The notes: generated by a model from the sequence alone, not told the origin. A stretch of DNA of 64,000 nucleotides from ASV31 sp965229765 (GCA_965229765.1 CBDDJT010000003.1:1116001-1180000); one strand, 5' to 3'. Positions 40,700-49,847 are shown, numbered from the stretch's first letter. Translations and numbers: made by a program.

Positions 40700-41929
40700 A
40701 TGCGCCGCGTTGTCGTCACCGGGATCGGCATCGTCTCGTCCATCGGCACCACCGCCGATGCCGTCACCGAAAGCCTGCGCGCCGGACGCTCGGGCATCGT
40801 CGCCGCCGAGGATTATGCCGAACACGGCTTCCGCAGCCGTGTGAAGGGCGCGATCAACCTCGATCCGGCCGAGCACGTGGACAAGCGCCTGCTGCGCTTC
40901 ATGGGGCCCGGCGCCGCCTATGCCTATGTGGCGATGGAACAGGCCATCGCCGACGCCGGCCTGTCCGAGGCAGAGGTGTCGGACCCGATGACCGGCCTCA
41001 TCGCCGGTTCCGGCGGGCCGTCGACCAGCGCCATGCTGGCCGCCCACCAGACGGTTCTGGAAAAGGGCAGCCCGAAACGCATCGGCCCCTTCGCCGTGCC
41101 CAAATGCATGTCGTCCACGATCTCGGCCAACCTCTCGACGGCCTACAAGATCAAGGGCGTGAACTTCTCGATCACCTCGGCCTGCTCGACCTCGCTGCAC
41201 TGCATCGGCATGGCCGCCCAGCAGATCATGCTGGGCCAGCAGGACGTGATGTTCGCCGGCGGCGGCGAGGAACTGGACTGGACGCTGTCCTGCCTGTTCG
41301 ACGCGATGGGCGCCATGTCCTCCAAGTTCAACGACACGCCGGCCGAGGCCAGCCGCGCCTTCGACGCCGCCCGCGACGGTTTCGTGATCTCGGGCGGCGG
41401 TGGCATCGTGGTCCTCGAAAGCCTCGACCGGGCGCTGGCGCGCGGCGCGCCCATCTATGCAGAGGTGTCGGGTTTCGGCGCCACCTCGGACGGGCACGAC
41501 ATGGTCGCCCCCTCGGGCGAGGGCGGCGAACGCGCAATGCGCCTTGCCCTGCGCGGCCTGCCCGAACACCGCAAGATCAGCTACATCAACGCCCACGGCA
41601 CCTCGACCCCGGTCGGCGACGTGGGCGAGGTAGAGGCCGTGCGCCGCGTCTTCGGACAGGGCAGCACCCCTCCCATCAGTTCCACCAAGTCGATGACCGG
41701 CCACAGTCAGGGCGCGGCCGGCGCACAAGAGGCGATATACTGCCTCCTGATGCTCAAGGGCGACTTCATCGCCCCGTCGATCAACGTAGCCACCCTCGAC
41801 CCCGCGCTCGCCCCGGCCGAAATCGCCACGACGCTGGTGGACGACGCCGGACTCGACACCGTGATGACCAACAGCTTCGGCTTCGGCGGCACCAACGGTT
41901 CCATGCTTCTCAGCAAGTATCACGGATGA
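40700..41929 (+). CDS. fabB: 3-oxoacyl-ACP synthase I
   Basis: FabB elongates the cis-3-decenoyl-ACP made by FabA. The 409-residue thiolase-fold enzyme has the catalytic Cys in ITSACSTSLHC and two His residues in INAHGTSTPVGD and SMTGHSQGAAG. The late motif SFGFGGTN is present. GGGAGAG precedes the start, 23 nt after fabA, and fabI follows after 6 nt. Confidence 0.97.
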   Translation: MRRVVVTGIGIVSSIGTTADAVTESLRAGRSGIVAAEDYAEHGFRSRVKGAINLDPAEHVDKRLLRFMGPGAAYAYVAMEQAIADAGLSEAEVSDPMTGLIAGSGGPSTSAMLAAHQTVLEKGSPKRIGPFAVPKCMSSTISANLSTAYKIKGVNFSITSACSTSLHCIGMAAQQIMLGQQDVMFAGGGEELDWTLSCLFDAMGAMSSKFNDTPAEASRAFDAARDGFVISGGGGIVVLESLDRALARGAPIYAEVSGFGATSDGHDMVAPSGEGGERAMRLALRGLPEHRKISYINAHGTSTPVGDVGEVEAVRRVFGQGSTPPISSTKSMTGHSQGAAGAQEAIYCLLMLKGDFIAPSINVATLDPALAPAEIATTLVDDAGLDTVMTNSFGFGGTNGSMLLSKYHG

Positions 41930-41935
41930 CGCCCA

Positions 41936-42724
41936 ATGCCTGACCTGATGACCGGAAAACGCGGCCTTATCATGGGCGTCGCCAACGAGCGTTCGATCGC
42001 CTGGGGCATTGCGCGCGCCATGGCCGCGGAGGGGGCGGAACTCGCCTTCACCTACCAGGGCGACGCCTTCGGCAAGCGCGTGCAGCCGCTGGCCGAAAGC
42101 CTCGGCGCCTCGATCCTGCTCGATTGCGACGTGATGGACGATGCCGAGATGGACGCCGCATTCGAGACCCTCGCCGACCGCTGGGGGGGGCTCGACTTCC
42201 TCGTCCACGCCATCGCCTATTCCGACAAGTCGGAACTGACCGGGCGCTTCATCGACACCTCGCTCGAGAACTTCAAGCACTCGCTGTCGATCTCCTGCTA
42301 CTCGCTGATCGACTGCGCCCGGCGCGCCCGCCCGCTGATGACAGGCGGCGGCACGATCCTGACCCTGACCTACCAGGGCTCGAACCGGGTAACGCCCTAT
42401 TACAACGTCATGGGCGTGGCAAAGGCGGCGCTGGAATCGACGGTGCGTTACCTCGCCAACGACCTCGGCCCCGAACAGATCCGCGTGAACGCCGTGTCGC
42501 CGGGCCCGATGAAGACGCTGGCCGGCGCCGCCATCGGCGGCGCGCGCAAGACCTTCAAGCACACCGACCTGAACGCCCCCCTGCGCTCCAACGCCACGCT
42601 CGAGGCGGTGGGCGGCACCGCCGTCTACCTCGCCTCGGACTATGGCGCCTGCACCACCGGAGAGGTGGTGCATGTCGACGGCGGTTTCCACGTCCTCGGG
42701 ATGCCCCAGACCGAACACCTCTGA
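41936..42724 (+). CDS. fabI: Enoyl-ACP reductase (NADH)
   Basis: FabI completes each fatty-acid elongation cycle. The 262-residue short-chain reductase has MGVANERSIAWGIA as the NADH loop. The residues Tyr146, Tyr156 and Lys163 (TYQGSNRVTPYYNVMGVAK) carry the same numbers as in E. coli FabI, the target of triclosan. It is the last gene of the fabA-fabB-fabI unit and is followed by two perfect palindromes. Confidence 0.97.
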   Translation: MPDLMTGKRGLIMGVANERSIAWGIARAMAAEGAELAFTYQGDAFGKRVQPLAESLGASILLDCDVMDDAEMDAAFETLADRWGGLDFLVHAIAYSDKSELTGRFIDTSLENFKHSLSISCYSLIDCARRARPLMTGGGTILTLTYQGSNRVTPYYNVMGVAKAALESTVRYLANDLGPEQIRVNAVSPGPMKTLAGAAIGGARKTFKHTDLNAPLRSNATLEAVGGTAVYLASDYGACTTGEVVHVDGGFHVLGMPQTEHL

Positions 42725-42737
42725 CCCGCGACCGGCC

Positions 42738-42802
42738 GCAAGAGTTTTCGAAAACTCTTGCACGCCGCGCGGCGCAAAGCGGTTTCGAAACCGCTTTGCG
42801 CC
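42738..42802. repeat. Two perfect palindromes between convergent fabI and FKBP genes
   Basis: The first palindrome is 42738-42761 (24 bp, centre AGTTTTCGAAAACT). The second is 42771-42802 (32 bp, core GCGGTTTCGAAACCGC, identical to the core of the palindrome at 19814-19837). Between convergent genes they probably act as a bidirectional terminator, but the shared core points to a repeat family. Confidence 0.88.
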
Positions 42803-42806
42803 TGCC

Positions 42807-43235
42807 TTAGACGATCTCGACCAGTTCGACGTCGAAGATCAGCGCCTTGCCCGCCAGCGGGTGGTTGGCGTCCAGCGTCACCTCGGTCTCGGTGCGCTCG
42901 GTCACCACCACGGGCACCGCCTGCCCGTCCGGCGTCTGAAGCTGCAACTGCGTGCCCGGCTCGGTGGGGATATTGTCCGGGATCTGGTCGCGCGGCACCA
43001 CCTGCTGACGGTCGGGATCATGCGCGCCATAGGCGTCCTCGGCGGGCACGGTCACCTGCTTGGTGTCGCCCACCGCCATGCCCGCGATCTCGCGGTCCAG
43101 CCCGGGAATGATCTCGCCCGATCCCACGGTGAACTGCAACGGGTCGCGCCCGGCGGAACTGTCGAATGTCGTCCCGTCCTCCAGCGTTCCGGTGTAATGC
43201 AAGCGCACGGTGTCACCCGCCTTGGCCTGGGTCAT
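42807..43235 (-). CDS. SlyD-like FKBP-type peptidyl-prolyl isomerase
   Basis: The 142-residue protein has a FKBP domain (VRLHYTGTLEDGTTFDSS and PGLDREIAGMAVGD) with the inserted chaperone flap of SlyD. It ends LTLDANHPLAGKALIFDVEL-like, as EVTLDANHPLAGKALIFDVE. The His/Cys-rich metal tail of enterobacterial SlyD is absent, so a nickel role is unlikely. It is a cytoplasmic folding helper. Confidence 0.95.
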   Translation of the reverse strand: MTQAKAGDTVRLHYTGTLEDGTTFDSSAGRDPLQFTVGSGEIIPGLDREIAGMAVGDTKQVTVPAEDAYGAHDPDRQQVVPRDQIPDNIPTEPGTQLQLQTPDGQAVPVVVTERTETEVTLDANHPLAGKALIFDVELVEIV

Positions 43236-43379
43236 CGGCTGTCTCCATCATCTGTACTTGGGGGGTGAATGGCGAAGGCCGCCTGCGCGGCGGGTGCTTC
43301 GATTGCTGAAGCATAGCCTTTCAGGCCCGCGCCGGGTTGTAAACCCGCGCGCGGGACCGGCCCGGTGCGGCGGTGCGGC

Positions 43380-43778
43380 TCAGCCGGCGGCGTCCGCCAT
43401 CGGTTCGGGTCGCATCAGGCCCATGGCCGCGCCGGTGGGATCGGTCACGATGGCGATCCAGCCGGTGCCCGGCACCTCGAAGGGCGGTCGCTGGACCGTG
43501 CCGCCCATCGCCGCCGTCTTCTCCAGCGCGGCATCCAGATCGTCCACCGCGAAATAGCTGAACCAGTGCGGCGGCACCCCTTCCATGCCCGGGATGTCGC
43601 CAAGATCCATGATCCCGATCGTGGGCACCCCGCCACGCATCCCAAGGTGATAGTGCCCGCTCTCCATCGGCATCGTCTCGAACGTCCAGCCGCAGATCGC
43701 GCCGTAATAGGCCTTTGCCGCCTCGACGTCCCGCGTCATCAATTCGGTCCAGTGAACCTGTCCATGCGTGCCGGCCAT
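43380..43778 (-). CDS. VOC-family (glyoxalase-like) protein
   Basis: The 132-residue protein begins HGQVHWTELMTRDVEAAKAYY and has two VOC modules, with HWFSYFAVDDLDAALEKTAAMGG opening the second and a PFEVPGTGWIAIVTDPTGA ending. The domain is common in small putative glyoxalases and antibiotic-binding proteins. No substrate is known. The start at 43778 gives the normal length; an upstream ATG overlaps the promoter of the divergent HAD gene. Confidence 0.85.
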   Translation of the reverse strand: MAGTHGQVHWTELMTRDVEAAKAYYGAICGWTFETMPMESGHYHLGMRGGVPTIGIMDLGDIPGMEGVPPHWFSYFAVDDLDAALEKTAAMGGTVQRPPFEVPGTGWIAIVTDPTGAAMGLMRPEPMADAAG

Positions 43779-43906
43779 GGCAAACCTCCCTTGCTGCGCA
43801 TGGTGCCACCCTAGCACGAATCGCCCCCCGCCACAGCACCGGCCTCGGCCCTTCCAATCGTCACGGGGCTCTGCCAGTGTCGCCGCGACCACCCCGGGAG
43901 GATCTC

Positions 43907-44593
43907 ATGCCCATCACCACCTGCGTCTTCGACGCCTATGGCACCCTTTTCGATGTCACCGCCGCCGCCCGGCAGGCCGCAGCAGAGCCCGGCAACGCCG
44001 CGCTGGCCGGGACGTGGCAGAAACTCGCCGCCGACTGGCGCACGAAGCAGCTGCAATATACATGGCTGCGCGCCGTCGCGGGCGCCCATACCGATTTCTG
44101 GCAGGTCACGCAGGACGGGCTCGACTGGGCGATGGAGGCATCGGGCCTGTCCGACCCCGCGCTGCGCGAACGCCTTCTGGCCCTGTATTTCGAGCTTTCG
44201 GCCTTCCCCGAGGTGCCACTGATGCTGGCCACCCTGAAACAGCAGGGATACGCCACGGCCATCCTGTCCAATGGAGAGCCCGAAATGCTGGCGGGCGCCG
44301 TCGACAGCGCCGGGATCGGCGCGTTTCTCGACGATGTGCTGTCCGTCGAATCCGTGGGGGTCTTCAAGCCGCACCACAGCGTCTACGACCTTGTCGGCCA
44401 GCGTTTCGCCACCACGCCCGATCAGGTGCTTTTCGTGTCCTCGAACGGCTGGGACGCCTGCCACGGGGCGGGCTACGGCTTTGCCACCGTCTGGGTGAAC
44501 CGCGCGGGCGAGCCGATGGACCGCCTGCCGTGGCGCCCCGGCACCGTCCTGCCCGACCTGACCACCATCCCCGAACTTGCCGGACGCCTCTGA
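43907..44593 (+). CDS. HAD-family (S)-2-haloacid dehalogenase type II
   Basis: The 228-residue protein has the HAD motifs: nucleophile Asp in CVFDAYGTLFD, Thr/Ser in ILSNGE, Lys in GVFKPHHSVYD and Asp in VSSNGWDACHGAGYGF. The DAYGTLFDV and SNGWDACHGA patterns are characteristic of L-2-haloacid dehalogenases. Many close relatives act on other small phosphates or acids, so the natural substrate is open. GGGAGGA (43896-43902) lies 4 nt before the start. It overlaps the following hydrolase gene by one base. Confidence 0.87.
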   Translation: MPITTCVFDAYGTLFDVTAAARQAAAEPGNAALAGTWQKLAADWRTKQLQYTWLRAVAGAHTDFWQVTQDGLDWAMEASGLSDPALRERLLALYFELSAFPEVPLMLATLKQQGYATAILSNGEPEMLAGAVDSAGIGAFLDDVLSVESVGVFKPHHSVYDLVGQRFATTPDQVLFVSSNGWDACHGAGYGFATVWVNRAGEPMDRLPWRPGTVLPDLTTIPELAGRL

Positions 44594-45417
44594 TGCCCAG
44601 CTACACCTCTGCCGACGGCCTGACGCTGCACTACACCGACGAGGGCGCGGGCCATCCCGTCATCGCGCTGTCGGGGCTGACCCGCACGGGCCGCGACTTC
44701 GACTACATCGCCCCGCACCTGGGCGACGTGCGCCTGGTCCGGCCCGACTATCGCGGGCGCGGCCAGTCCGGCTGGTCGCCGAATTTCAACACCTATTCCC
44801 TGCCGGTGGAATCGGGCGACGTCCTGCGCCTGATGGACCACCTCGGGCTAGAGCGCGCCGCGATCCTCGGCACATCGCGCGGCGGGCTGATCGCCATGGG
44901 GCTGGCCGCGCACGCCCGCGACCGGCTGACGGGCGTCTGCCTCAATGACATCGGCCCCGAGATCGCACCCGAGGGGCTGGCCGCGATCGAGGCCTTCATC
45001 GGCCGCAATCCCGCTGCCCGCACACTGGACGAGGTGACAGAGGCGATGGCGACCCGCATGGCCGGGTTCGAGGGCGTGCCGATGGACCGCTGGCGCGCCG
45101 AGGCCGAACTGCATTTCCGCGAAACGCCCGACGGGTTGTCGATCACCTATGACCCGGCGCTGCGCGACGCCTTCCTGTCGGCCAGCGGCCAGCCCGCGCC
45201 CGACCTCTGGCCCCTGTTCGACGCCATGGCGGGCCTGCCGCTTGCGCTGATCCGCGGCGCCAACTCGGACCTCCTGACGCCCGACACGGCGGCAGAGATG
45301 CGCCGCCGCCGCCCCGACATGATCTATGCCGAGGTTCCCGGCCGCGGCCACATTCCCTTTCTCGACGAACCCGAAGCCGTCGCCGCGATCCGCGCATGGG
45401 TGGAGCACCTGAAATGA
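44593..45417 (+). CDS. Alpha/beta-fold hydrolase
   Basis: The 274-residue protein has an oxyanion region (ALSGLTRTGRDFDYIAPHL), the nucleophile Ser in LGTSRGGLIAM, a late Asp in GANSDLLTP and His in PGRGHIPFLD. The substrate cannot be told. Its start overlaps the HAD gene stop (TGATG) and its stop overlaps the next start (ATGA), so the three genes form one tightly coupled unit. Confidence 0.85.
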   Translation: MPSYTSADGLTLHYTDEGAGHPVIALSGLTRTGRDFDYIAPHLGDVRLVRPDYRGRGQSGWSPNFNTYSLPVESGDVLRLMDHLGLERAAILGTSRGGLIAMGLAAHARDRLTGVCLNDIGPEIAPEGLAAIEAFIGRNPAARTLDEVTEAMATRMAGFEGVPMDRWRAEAELHFRETPDGLSITYDPALRDAFLSASGQPAPDLWPLFDAMAGLPLALIRGANSDLLTPDTAAEMRRRRPDMIYAEVPGRGHIPFLDEPEAVAAIRAWVEHLK

Positions 45418-46391
45418 ACATCGACATGATCGAGGCCGCCGCCGAGCGCATCGCCGGCCACGCCCGCCGCACGCCGTTCCTGTCCTCGCCCTTTCTGGAC
45501 GAGATCGCGGGCCGCCGCGTTCTGGTGAAACCCGAATGCCTGCAAGTGACGGGATCGTTCAAGTTCCGCGGCGCCTATGCCGCGCTGACCGCGCTCGACC
45601 CGGACACGCGGGCGAAGGGCGTGCTGGCCTATTCCTCGGGCAACCACGCGCAGGGCGTGGCCATGGCCGCGCGGATGCTGGGCGTGCCCGCCGTCATCGT
45701 CATGCCCGCCGACGCGCCCGCGCTGAAACTTGCCAACACCCGCGCGCTGGGGGCCGAAGTGGTGGAATACGACCGCATCGGCGGCGAAAGCCGCGAGGCG
45801 ATCGGCGCCGCGCTTTCGGCCGACCGCGGCCTGACGCTGGTAAGGCCCTACGACGAATCGCAGGTCATCGCAGGCCAGGGCACGACAGGGCTGGAGATCG
45901 CCGCCCAGGCGGCAGAGCTTGGCGTCGACCGCGCCGACGTGCTGGTCTGCTGCGGCGGCGGCGGCCTGACCTCCGGCATCGCGCTGGCGCTGGAACGCCA
46001 CGCCCCCGGCCTGCGCGCCCGCCCGGTGGAACCGCAGGGCTTCGACGACGTCGTGCGCTCGCTGGCCGCCGGCACACGGCAGGCAAACACCGCCGCCCCC
46101 GGCGCCTCGATCTGCGACGCCATCGTCACCCCCGCCCCCGGCGTCCTGACCCTGCCCATCATGCAGCGCCTCTGCGGCCCCGGCATCGCTGTCTCCGACG
46201 ACCAGGCGCTGGCGGCCATGGCGCAGGCCTTCCTGCGGCTCAAGATCGTGGCCGAACCGGGCGGCGCCGTGGCACTGGCCGCCGCGCTCTACCACCCCGA
46301 CCGGATCGATACCGATGTTGCAATCGTGGTAGTCTCGGGCGGCAACGTCGACCCCCACCGCTTCATCCAGGCCCTTCAAACACTGGGATAG
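45414..46391 (+). CDS. Threonine/serine dehydratase (PLP fold type II)
   Basis: The 325-residue protein shows VTGSFKFRGAYAAL with the PLP-binding Lys, SSGNHAQGVA, and the glycine-rich phosphate loop CCGGGGLTSG. There is no C-terminal ACT domain, so it is the catabolic, non-allosteric type, acting on threonine, serine or 3-hydroxyaspartate. It overlaps the hydrolase gene by 4 nt. Confidence 0.88.
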   Translation: MNIDMIEAAAERIAGHARRTPFLSSPFLDEIAGRRVLVKPECLQVTGSFKFRGAYAALTALDPDTRAKGVLAYSSGNHAQGVAMAARMLGVPAVIVMPADAPALKLANTRALGAEVVEYDRIGGESREAIGAALSADRGLTLVRPYDESQVIAGQGTTGLEIAAQAAELGVDRADVLVCCGGGGLTSGIALALERHAPGLRARPVEPQGFDDVVRSLAAGTRQANTAAPGASICDAIVTPAPGVLTLPIMQRLCGPGIAVSDDQALAAMAQAFLRLKIVAEPGGAVALAAALYHPDRIDTDVAIVVVSGGNVDPHRFIQALQTLG

Positions 46392-46395
46392 TCAC

Positions 46396-47583
46396 ATGAC
46401 CGATGTCACGATTGCCTCGTTCAACGTCAAGAATCTGATCGGACCCGAACAGGAATTTTACCGTTTCGAACAGTACACCCAGGAAGAATACGCCTGGAAG
46501 GAAGACTGGCTCGCCGACCAGCTTCTGACACTGAATGCAGACATCGTCTGCTTTCAGGAAATCTTCGACGAGGCCGCGCTTGCCGCCGTGGTGGCAGAGA
46601 CCGATGCCCGCGGCGGCGTGCTCAACGACGCCGCCCAGCCCGGCCGCCGCGCCCCCCACCGGCGCAAGGCAATCTTCCGCAAGCTCGCCTACCACCCCTA
46701 CACCGATGCCGGGCTGGCCTTTGCCCCCAACCTCAATGACGGCGACCCCGGCCAGCGCCGCCCCGGCCTTGCGATCCTGTCGCGCAACGGCTTCGACGGC
46801 CCGCCCGAGGTGATCCAGCATCTCGACACCCCCGTCGAGATCCCGTTTCGGGAACTGACAGGCGAAGATGCGGGCCATTTCCGCCTGACCCGGCTGTCGC
46901 GTCCCATCCTAAAGGCCCGCGTGCCTATGGGCGACCGGACCGTCACGCTCTTCAACGTCCACCTGAAATCGAAGCTCGGCGAATACCTGACCCCCCCCGG
47001 CGCGCCTTTCGCGCCCCAGGCCGACCTCCTGCACTACGACGCCGCGGGGCGCGCGATGGGCGCTCTGCGCGCCGCCGTGCGCCGCATGGCAGAGGCATGG
47101 GTGCTGCGCCGCCACGTGCTCGACGCGCTCGACGCAGGCGACCCCGTGATCGTGCTGGGTGATCTCAACGACGGCGAACACGCGGTGTCCTCGGAAATCA
47201 TCACCGGCGAACGCCCCTTCGTGAATTACGCCTGGATGCGCCGACACGACGCGCAACAGGCCAACGACCGCTACACCGCCGACGAGGCCGCGCAGATCGC
47301 CGCCGCCGTCGAAGCCGTCCGCCTGCACTCGGCCGAAAAGCTCTTCGTGCGCAAATCCCTGCGCGACATGATCTACACCGCCGCCTTCGGGGGCGTCTTC
47401 GAATCCATCGACCAGATCCTGCTGTCGCGCCATTTCCACCCCGACGCACCCGGCCGCATCGGCGAGATGGAATACTTCTCCGTCCTCAACGATCACCTGA
47501 CCGACGGCAGCCACCCAGAGGCGCCCTACAACAAGCTCGCCTCGGACCACGGCCAGATCATGGCGCACCTGCGGATCTTCTGA
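46396..47583 (+). CDS. Endonuclease/exonuclease/phosphatase-family protein
   Basis: The 395-residue protein has the DNase-I-like fold: IASFNVKNL, DIVCFQEIFDE (catalytic Glu), LFNVHLKSK, VIVLGDLNDGEH (Asp/Asn) and the final SDHGQIMAHL. There is no signal peptide. The substrate may be nucleic acid, inositol phosphate or sphingolipid; none can be chosen from sequence. It starts 4 nt after the dehydratase stop and ends the operon-like run. Confidence 0.85.
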   Translation: MTDVTIASFNVKNLIGPEQEFYRFEQYTQEEYAWKEDWLADQLLTLNADIVCFQEIFDEAALAAVVAETDARGGVLNDAAQPGRRAPHRRKAIFRKLAYHPYTDAGLAFAPNLNDGDPGQRRPGLAILSRNGFDGPPEVIQHLDTPVEIPFRELTGEDAGHFRLTRLSRPILKARVPMGDRTVTLFNVHLKSKLGEYLTPPGAPFAPQADLLHYDAAGRAMGALRAAVRRMAEAWVLRRHVLDALDAGDPVIVLGDLNDGEHAVSSEIITGERPFVNYAWMRRHDAQQANDRYTADEAAQIAAAVEAVRLHSAEKLFVRKSLRDMIYTAAFGGVFESIDQILLSRHFHPDAPGRIGEMEYFSVLNDHLTDGSHPEAPYNKLASDHGQIMAHLRIF

Positions 47584-47644
47584 CGCCCCGGAAATCCCCG
47601 GCCATGGCGTCTCGGGCCCTTTCCCTCCCGGCACGGCAAACTAG

Positions 47645-47680
47645 TTGACATTGCCAACCACCATCGGCAATGTCCTCGAT
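47645..47680 (+). promoter_or_regulatory. Promoter and operator-like repeat of pobA
   Basis: TTGACA at 47645-47650 lies 17 bp upstream of CAATGT (47668-47673), a plausible -35/-10 pair. Overlapping it is a perfect 9-bp inverted repeat GACATTGCC-N10-GGCAATGTC at 47647-47674. A repeat inside the promoter suggests a PobR/IclR-type or LysR-type binding site. No such regulator gene is in the window. Confidence 0.6.
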
Positions 47681-47698
47681 CAGGGAGAGAGAACCAAA

Positions 47699-48868
47699 AT
47701 GCGCGCACAGGTCTGCATCATCGGCGGCGGCCCGTCAGGTCTGCTCTTGTCACAGCTGCTGCACCGCAAGGGCATCGACACCGTCGTCCTCGAACGCCGC
47801 TCGCGCGACTACGTCCTCAGCCGCATCCGCGCCGGCGTGCTGGAACAGGGCATGGTCGGCCTGATGCACGAGGCAGGCGCCGGCGACCGCATGGACCGCG
47901 AAGGCTTCGTGCACACCGGCACCTACCTCGCGCTCCAGAACCGCGGCTTCCGCGTCGACTTCAAGGCCACCACCGGCCAGTCGGTGATGGTCTACGGCCA
48001 GACAGAGGTGACGCGCGACCTCTACGCCGCGCGCGACGCGATGGACGGCGTGGTGATCCACGACGCAGAAGGCGTCACGCCCCACGGGCTCGACACCGAC
48101 ACGCCGCATGTCACATGGCTGAAGAACGGGACCGAACACCGGGTGGAGTGCGATTTCGTCATCGGCTGCGACGGGTTCCACGGCGTCAGCCGCCGTTCGA
48201 TCCCCGCCACCGTCCTGAAAGAGTTCGAGCGCGTGTATCCCTTCGGCTGGCTCGGCATCCTGTCCGAAACCCCGCCGGTCGATCACGAACTGATCTACGC
48301 CAACCATCCGCGCGGCTTCGCGCTGTGTTCCATGCGCAACGCGAACCTGTCGCGCTACTACCTGCAATGCCCCGTCGACGACAGCCTCGACGCCTGGACG
48401 GACGACCGCTTCTGGGACGAGTTGCGCCACCGCATCCCCGAAGAGGCCGCCAGCCGCCTCGTCACCGGCCCCTCGATCGAGAAGTCCATCGCGCCCTTGC
48501 GCTCCTTCGTTGCCGAACCGATGCGCTGGGGGCGGCTCCTGCTCTGCGGCGACGCGGCCCATATCGTGCCGCCCACCGGCGCCAAGGGCCTGAACCTCGC
48601 CGCCTCGGACGTGCACTACGCCTACCGCGCGCTGGCGCGGCACTATCTCGACGGCGACGACGACGGGCTCGACAGCTACTCGGCGCAGGCGCTCTCGCGG
48701 GTCTGGAAGGCGATCCGCTTCAGCTGGTGGTTCACCACGCTGATGCACCGCTTCCCCGAGCAGACCGATTTCGAACAGCGCATTCAGGAAGCCGAGCTCG
48801 AGGCGCTCGAGGCGTCGGTCGCCGCGCAGACGGTGATGGCCGAAAACTACGTCGGGCTGCCATACTGA
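47699..48868 (+). CDS. pobA: 4-hydroxybenzoate 3-monooxygenase
   Basis: PobA hydroxylates 4-hydroxybenzoate to protocatechuate with NADPH and FAD. The 389-residue protein has the FAD loop IIGGGPSGLLL, the Tyr/Arg-rich substrate region, and the second FAD motif CGDAAHIVPPTGAKGLN. Its length is near the 394 of the Pseudomonas enzyme. GGGAGAGAG precedes the start at 47699. It feeds the adjacent pca genes. Confidence 0.95.
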   Translation: MRAQVCIIGGGPSGLLLSQLLHRKGIDTVVLERRSRDYVLSRIRAGVLEQGMVGLMHEAGAGDRMDREGFVHTGTYLALQNRGFRVDFKATTGQSVMVYGQTEVTRDLYAARDAMDGVVIHDAEGVTPHGLDTDTPHVTWLKNGTEHRVECDFVIGCDGFHGVSRRSIPATVLKEFERVYPFGWLGILSETPPVDHELIYANHPRGFALCSMRNANLSRYYLQCPVDDSLDAWTDDRFWDELRHRIPEEAASRLVTGPSIEKSIAPLRSFVAEPMRWGRLLLCGDAAHIVPPTGAKGLNLAASDVHYAYRALARHYLDGDDDGLDSYSAQALSRVWKAIRFSWWFTTLMHRFPEQTDFEQRIQEAELEALEASVAAQTVMAENYVGLPY

Positions 48869-48878
48869 TGCCCGGCGC

Positions 48879-48911
48879 GCCGACGTTATGCCGACATTTT
48901 GCCGACGTGAT
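48879..48911 (+). repeat. 11-bp direct repeats, array 1
   Basis: GCCGAC recurs exactly every 11 bp at 48879, 48890 and 48901, each followed by a five-base variable part (GTTAT, ATTTT, GTGAT). The array lies just after the pobA stop. A second array with the same period follows pcaB. Confidence 0.85.
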
Positions 48912-48929
48912 GCAGACAGGGGAAATTCG

Positions 48930-49718
48930 ATGCACATAGCCGACCTGGGCGAGGTCCGCCTGCACTACCGCGAAGACGGCGACCCCGACGGCGCACCCCT
49001 CGTCTTCGCCAATTCGCTCGGCACCGACCTGCGGCTCTGGGACAAGATCGTGCCGCTCCTGCCCGCGGGCCTGCGCATCATCCGCTACGACAAGCGCGGC
49101 CACGGCCTGTCCTCCTGCCCGTCCGCGCCCTACTCCATGGGATCGCTCATCACCGACGCCGAACGTCTGCTCGACCATCTCAAGGTGCAAAACGCCGTTT
49201 TCGTTGGCCTTTCCATCGGCGGCATGATCGCCCAGGGCCTCGCGGTAAAACGCATGGACCAGGTGCGCGCCATGGTCATCTCGAACACCGCCGCCAAGAT
49301 CGGCACGCCCGAGATGTGGCGCGAACGCATCGTCGCCTGCGAGGCCAGCGGCATCGAGGCGCTCGCCGACGCCGTGATGGAACGCTGGTTCGCCCGCGCC
49401 TTCCGTGACACCGACGAACTCGAAGCCTGGCGCAACATGCTGGTCCGCCAGCCGCTGCACGGCTACATCGGCTGCTCCGCCGCCATCGCCGGCTCCGACT
49501 TCTACACCACCACCGCCAGCCTGACGCTGCCCACGCTCGCCATCGCGGGCTCCGACGACGGCTCCACCCCGCCCGACCTCGTGCGCGAGACGGCAGAACT
49601 CGTGAAGGGCTCGCGATTCGCGCTGATCCGCGGCGCGGGCCACCTGCCCTGTGTCGAAAAGCCCCGGGAATACGCCAGCCTTCTCAACGACTTCCTCAAG
49701 GAGACCGGACATGTCTGA
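48930..49718 (+). CDS. pcaD: 3-oxoadipate enol-lactonase
   Basis: PcaD opens beta-ketoadipate enol-lactone to beta-ketoadipate. The 262-residue alpha/beta hydrolase has FANSLGTDLRLWDKIVP, the nucleophile Ser in VGLSIGGMIAQG, and late Asp and His in AGSDDGSTPP and GAGHLPCVEKP. These are typical of PcaD. GGGGAAA precedes the start at 48930. It follows the direct-repeat array after pobA. Confidence 0.95.
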   Translation: MHIADLGEVRLHYREDGDPDGAPLVFANSLGTDLRLWDKIVPLLPAGLRIIRYDKRGHGLSSCPSAPYSMGSLITDAERLLDHLKVQNAVFVGLSIGGMIAQGLAVKRMDQVRAMVISNTAAKIGTPEMWRERIVACEASGIEALADAVMERWFARAFRDTDELEAWRNMLVRQPLHGYIGCSAAIAGSDFYTTTASLTLPTLAIAGSDDGSTPPDLVRETAELVKGSRFALIRGAGHLPCVEKPREYASLLNDFLKETGHV

Positions 49719-49750
49719 CCGGCCGCCCGCCACCACGCGCGCCCGCCCTG

Positions 49751-49804
49751 CCCTTCTTCTGTTCCCAAATACTCTGGGGCGTCCGGGGGGTGAAACCCCC
49801 CGGC
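49751..49804 (+). repeat. Dispersed intergenic element, copy 4
   Basis: The same box CTTCTTCTGTTCCCAAATAC is followed by a hairpin of quite different sequence: CCGGGGGG-TGAAA-CCCCCCGG at 49783-49803, an 8-bp perfect stem. The element lies between pcaD and pcaC, both plus strand. Confidence 0.85.
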
Positions 49805-49847
49805 GGATCGGGCCGCGCCAGCGGCCCGAAACCGGGGGATCAGGCAC

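Noticed and set aside
40541..42763. A 740-codon minus-strand frame over fabB and fabI
   Set aside because: It is the antisense shadow of two clearly identified genes in a G/C-rich genome.
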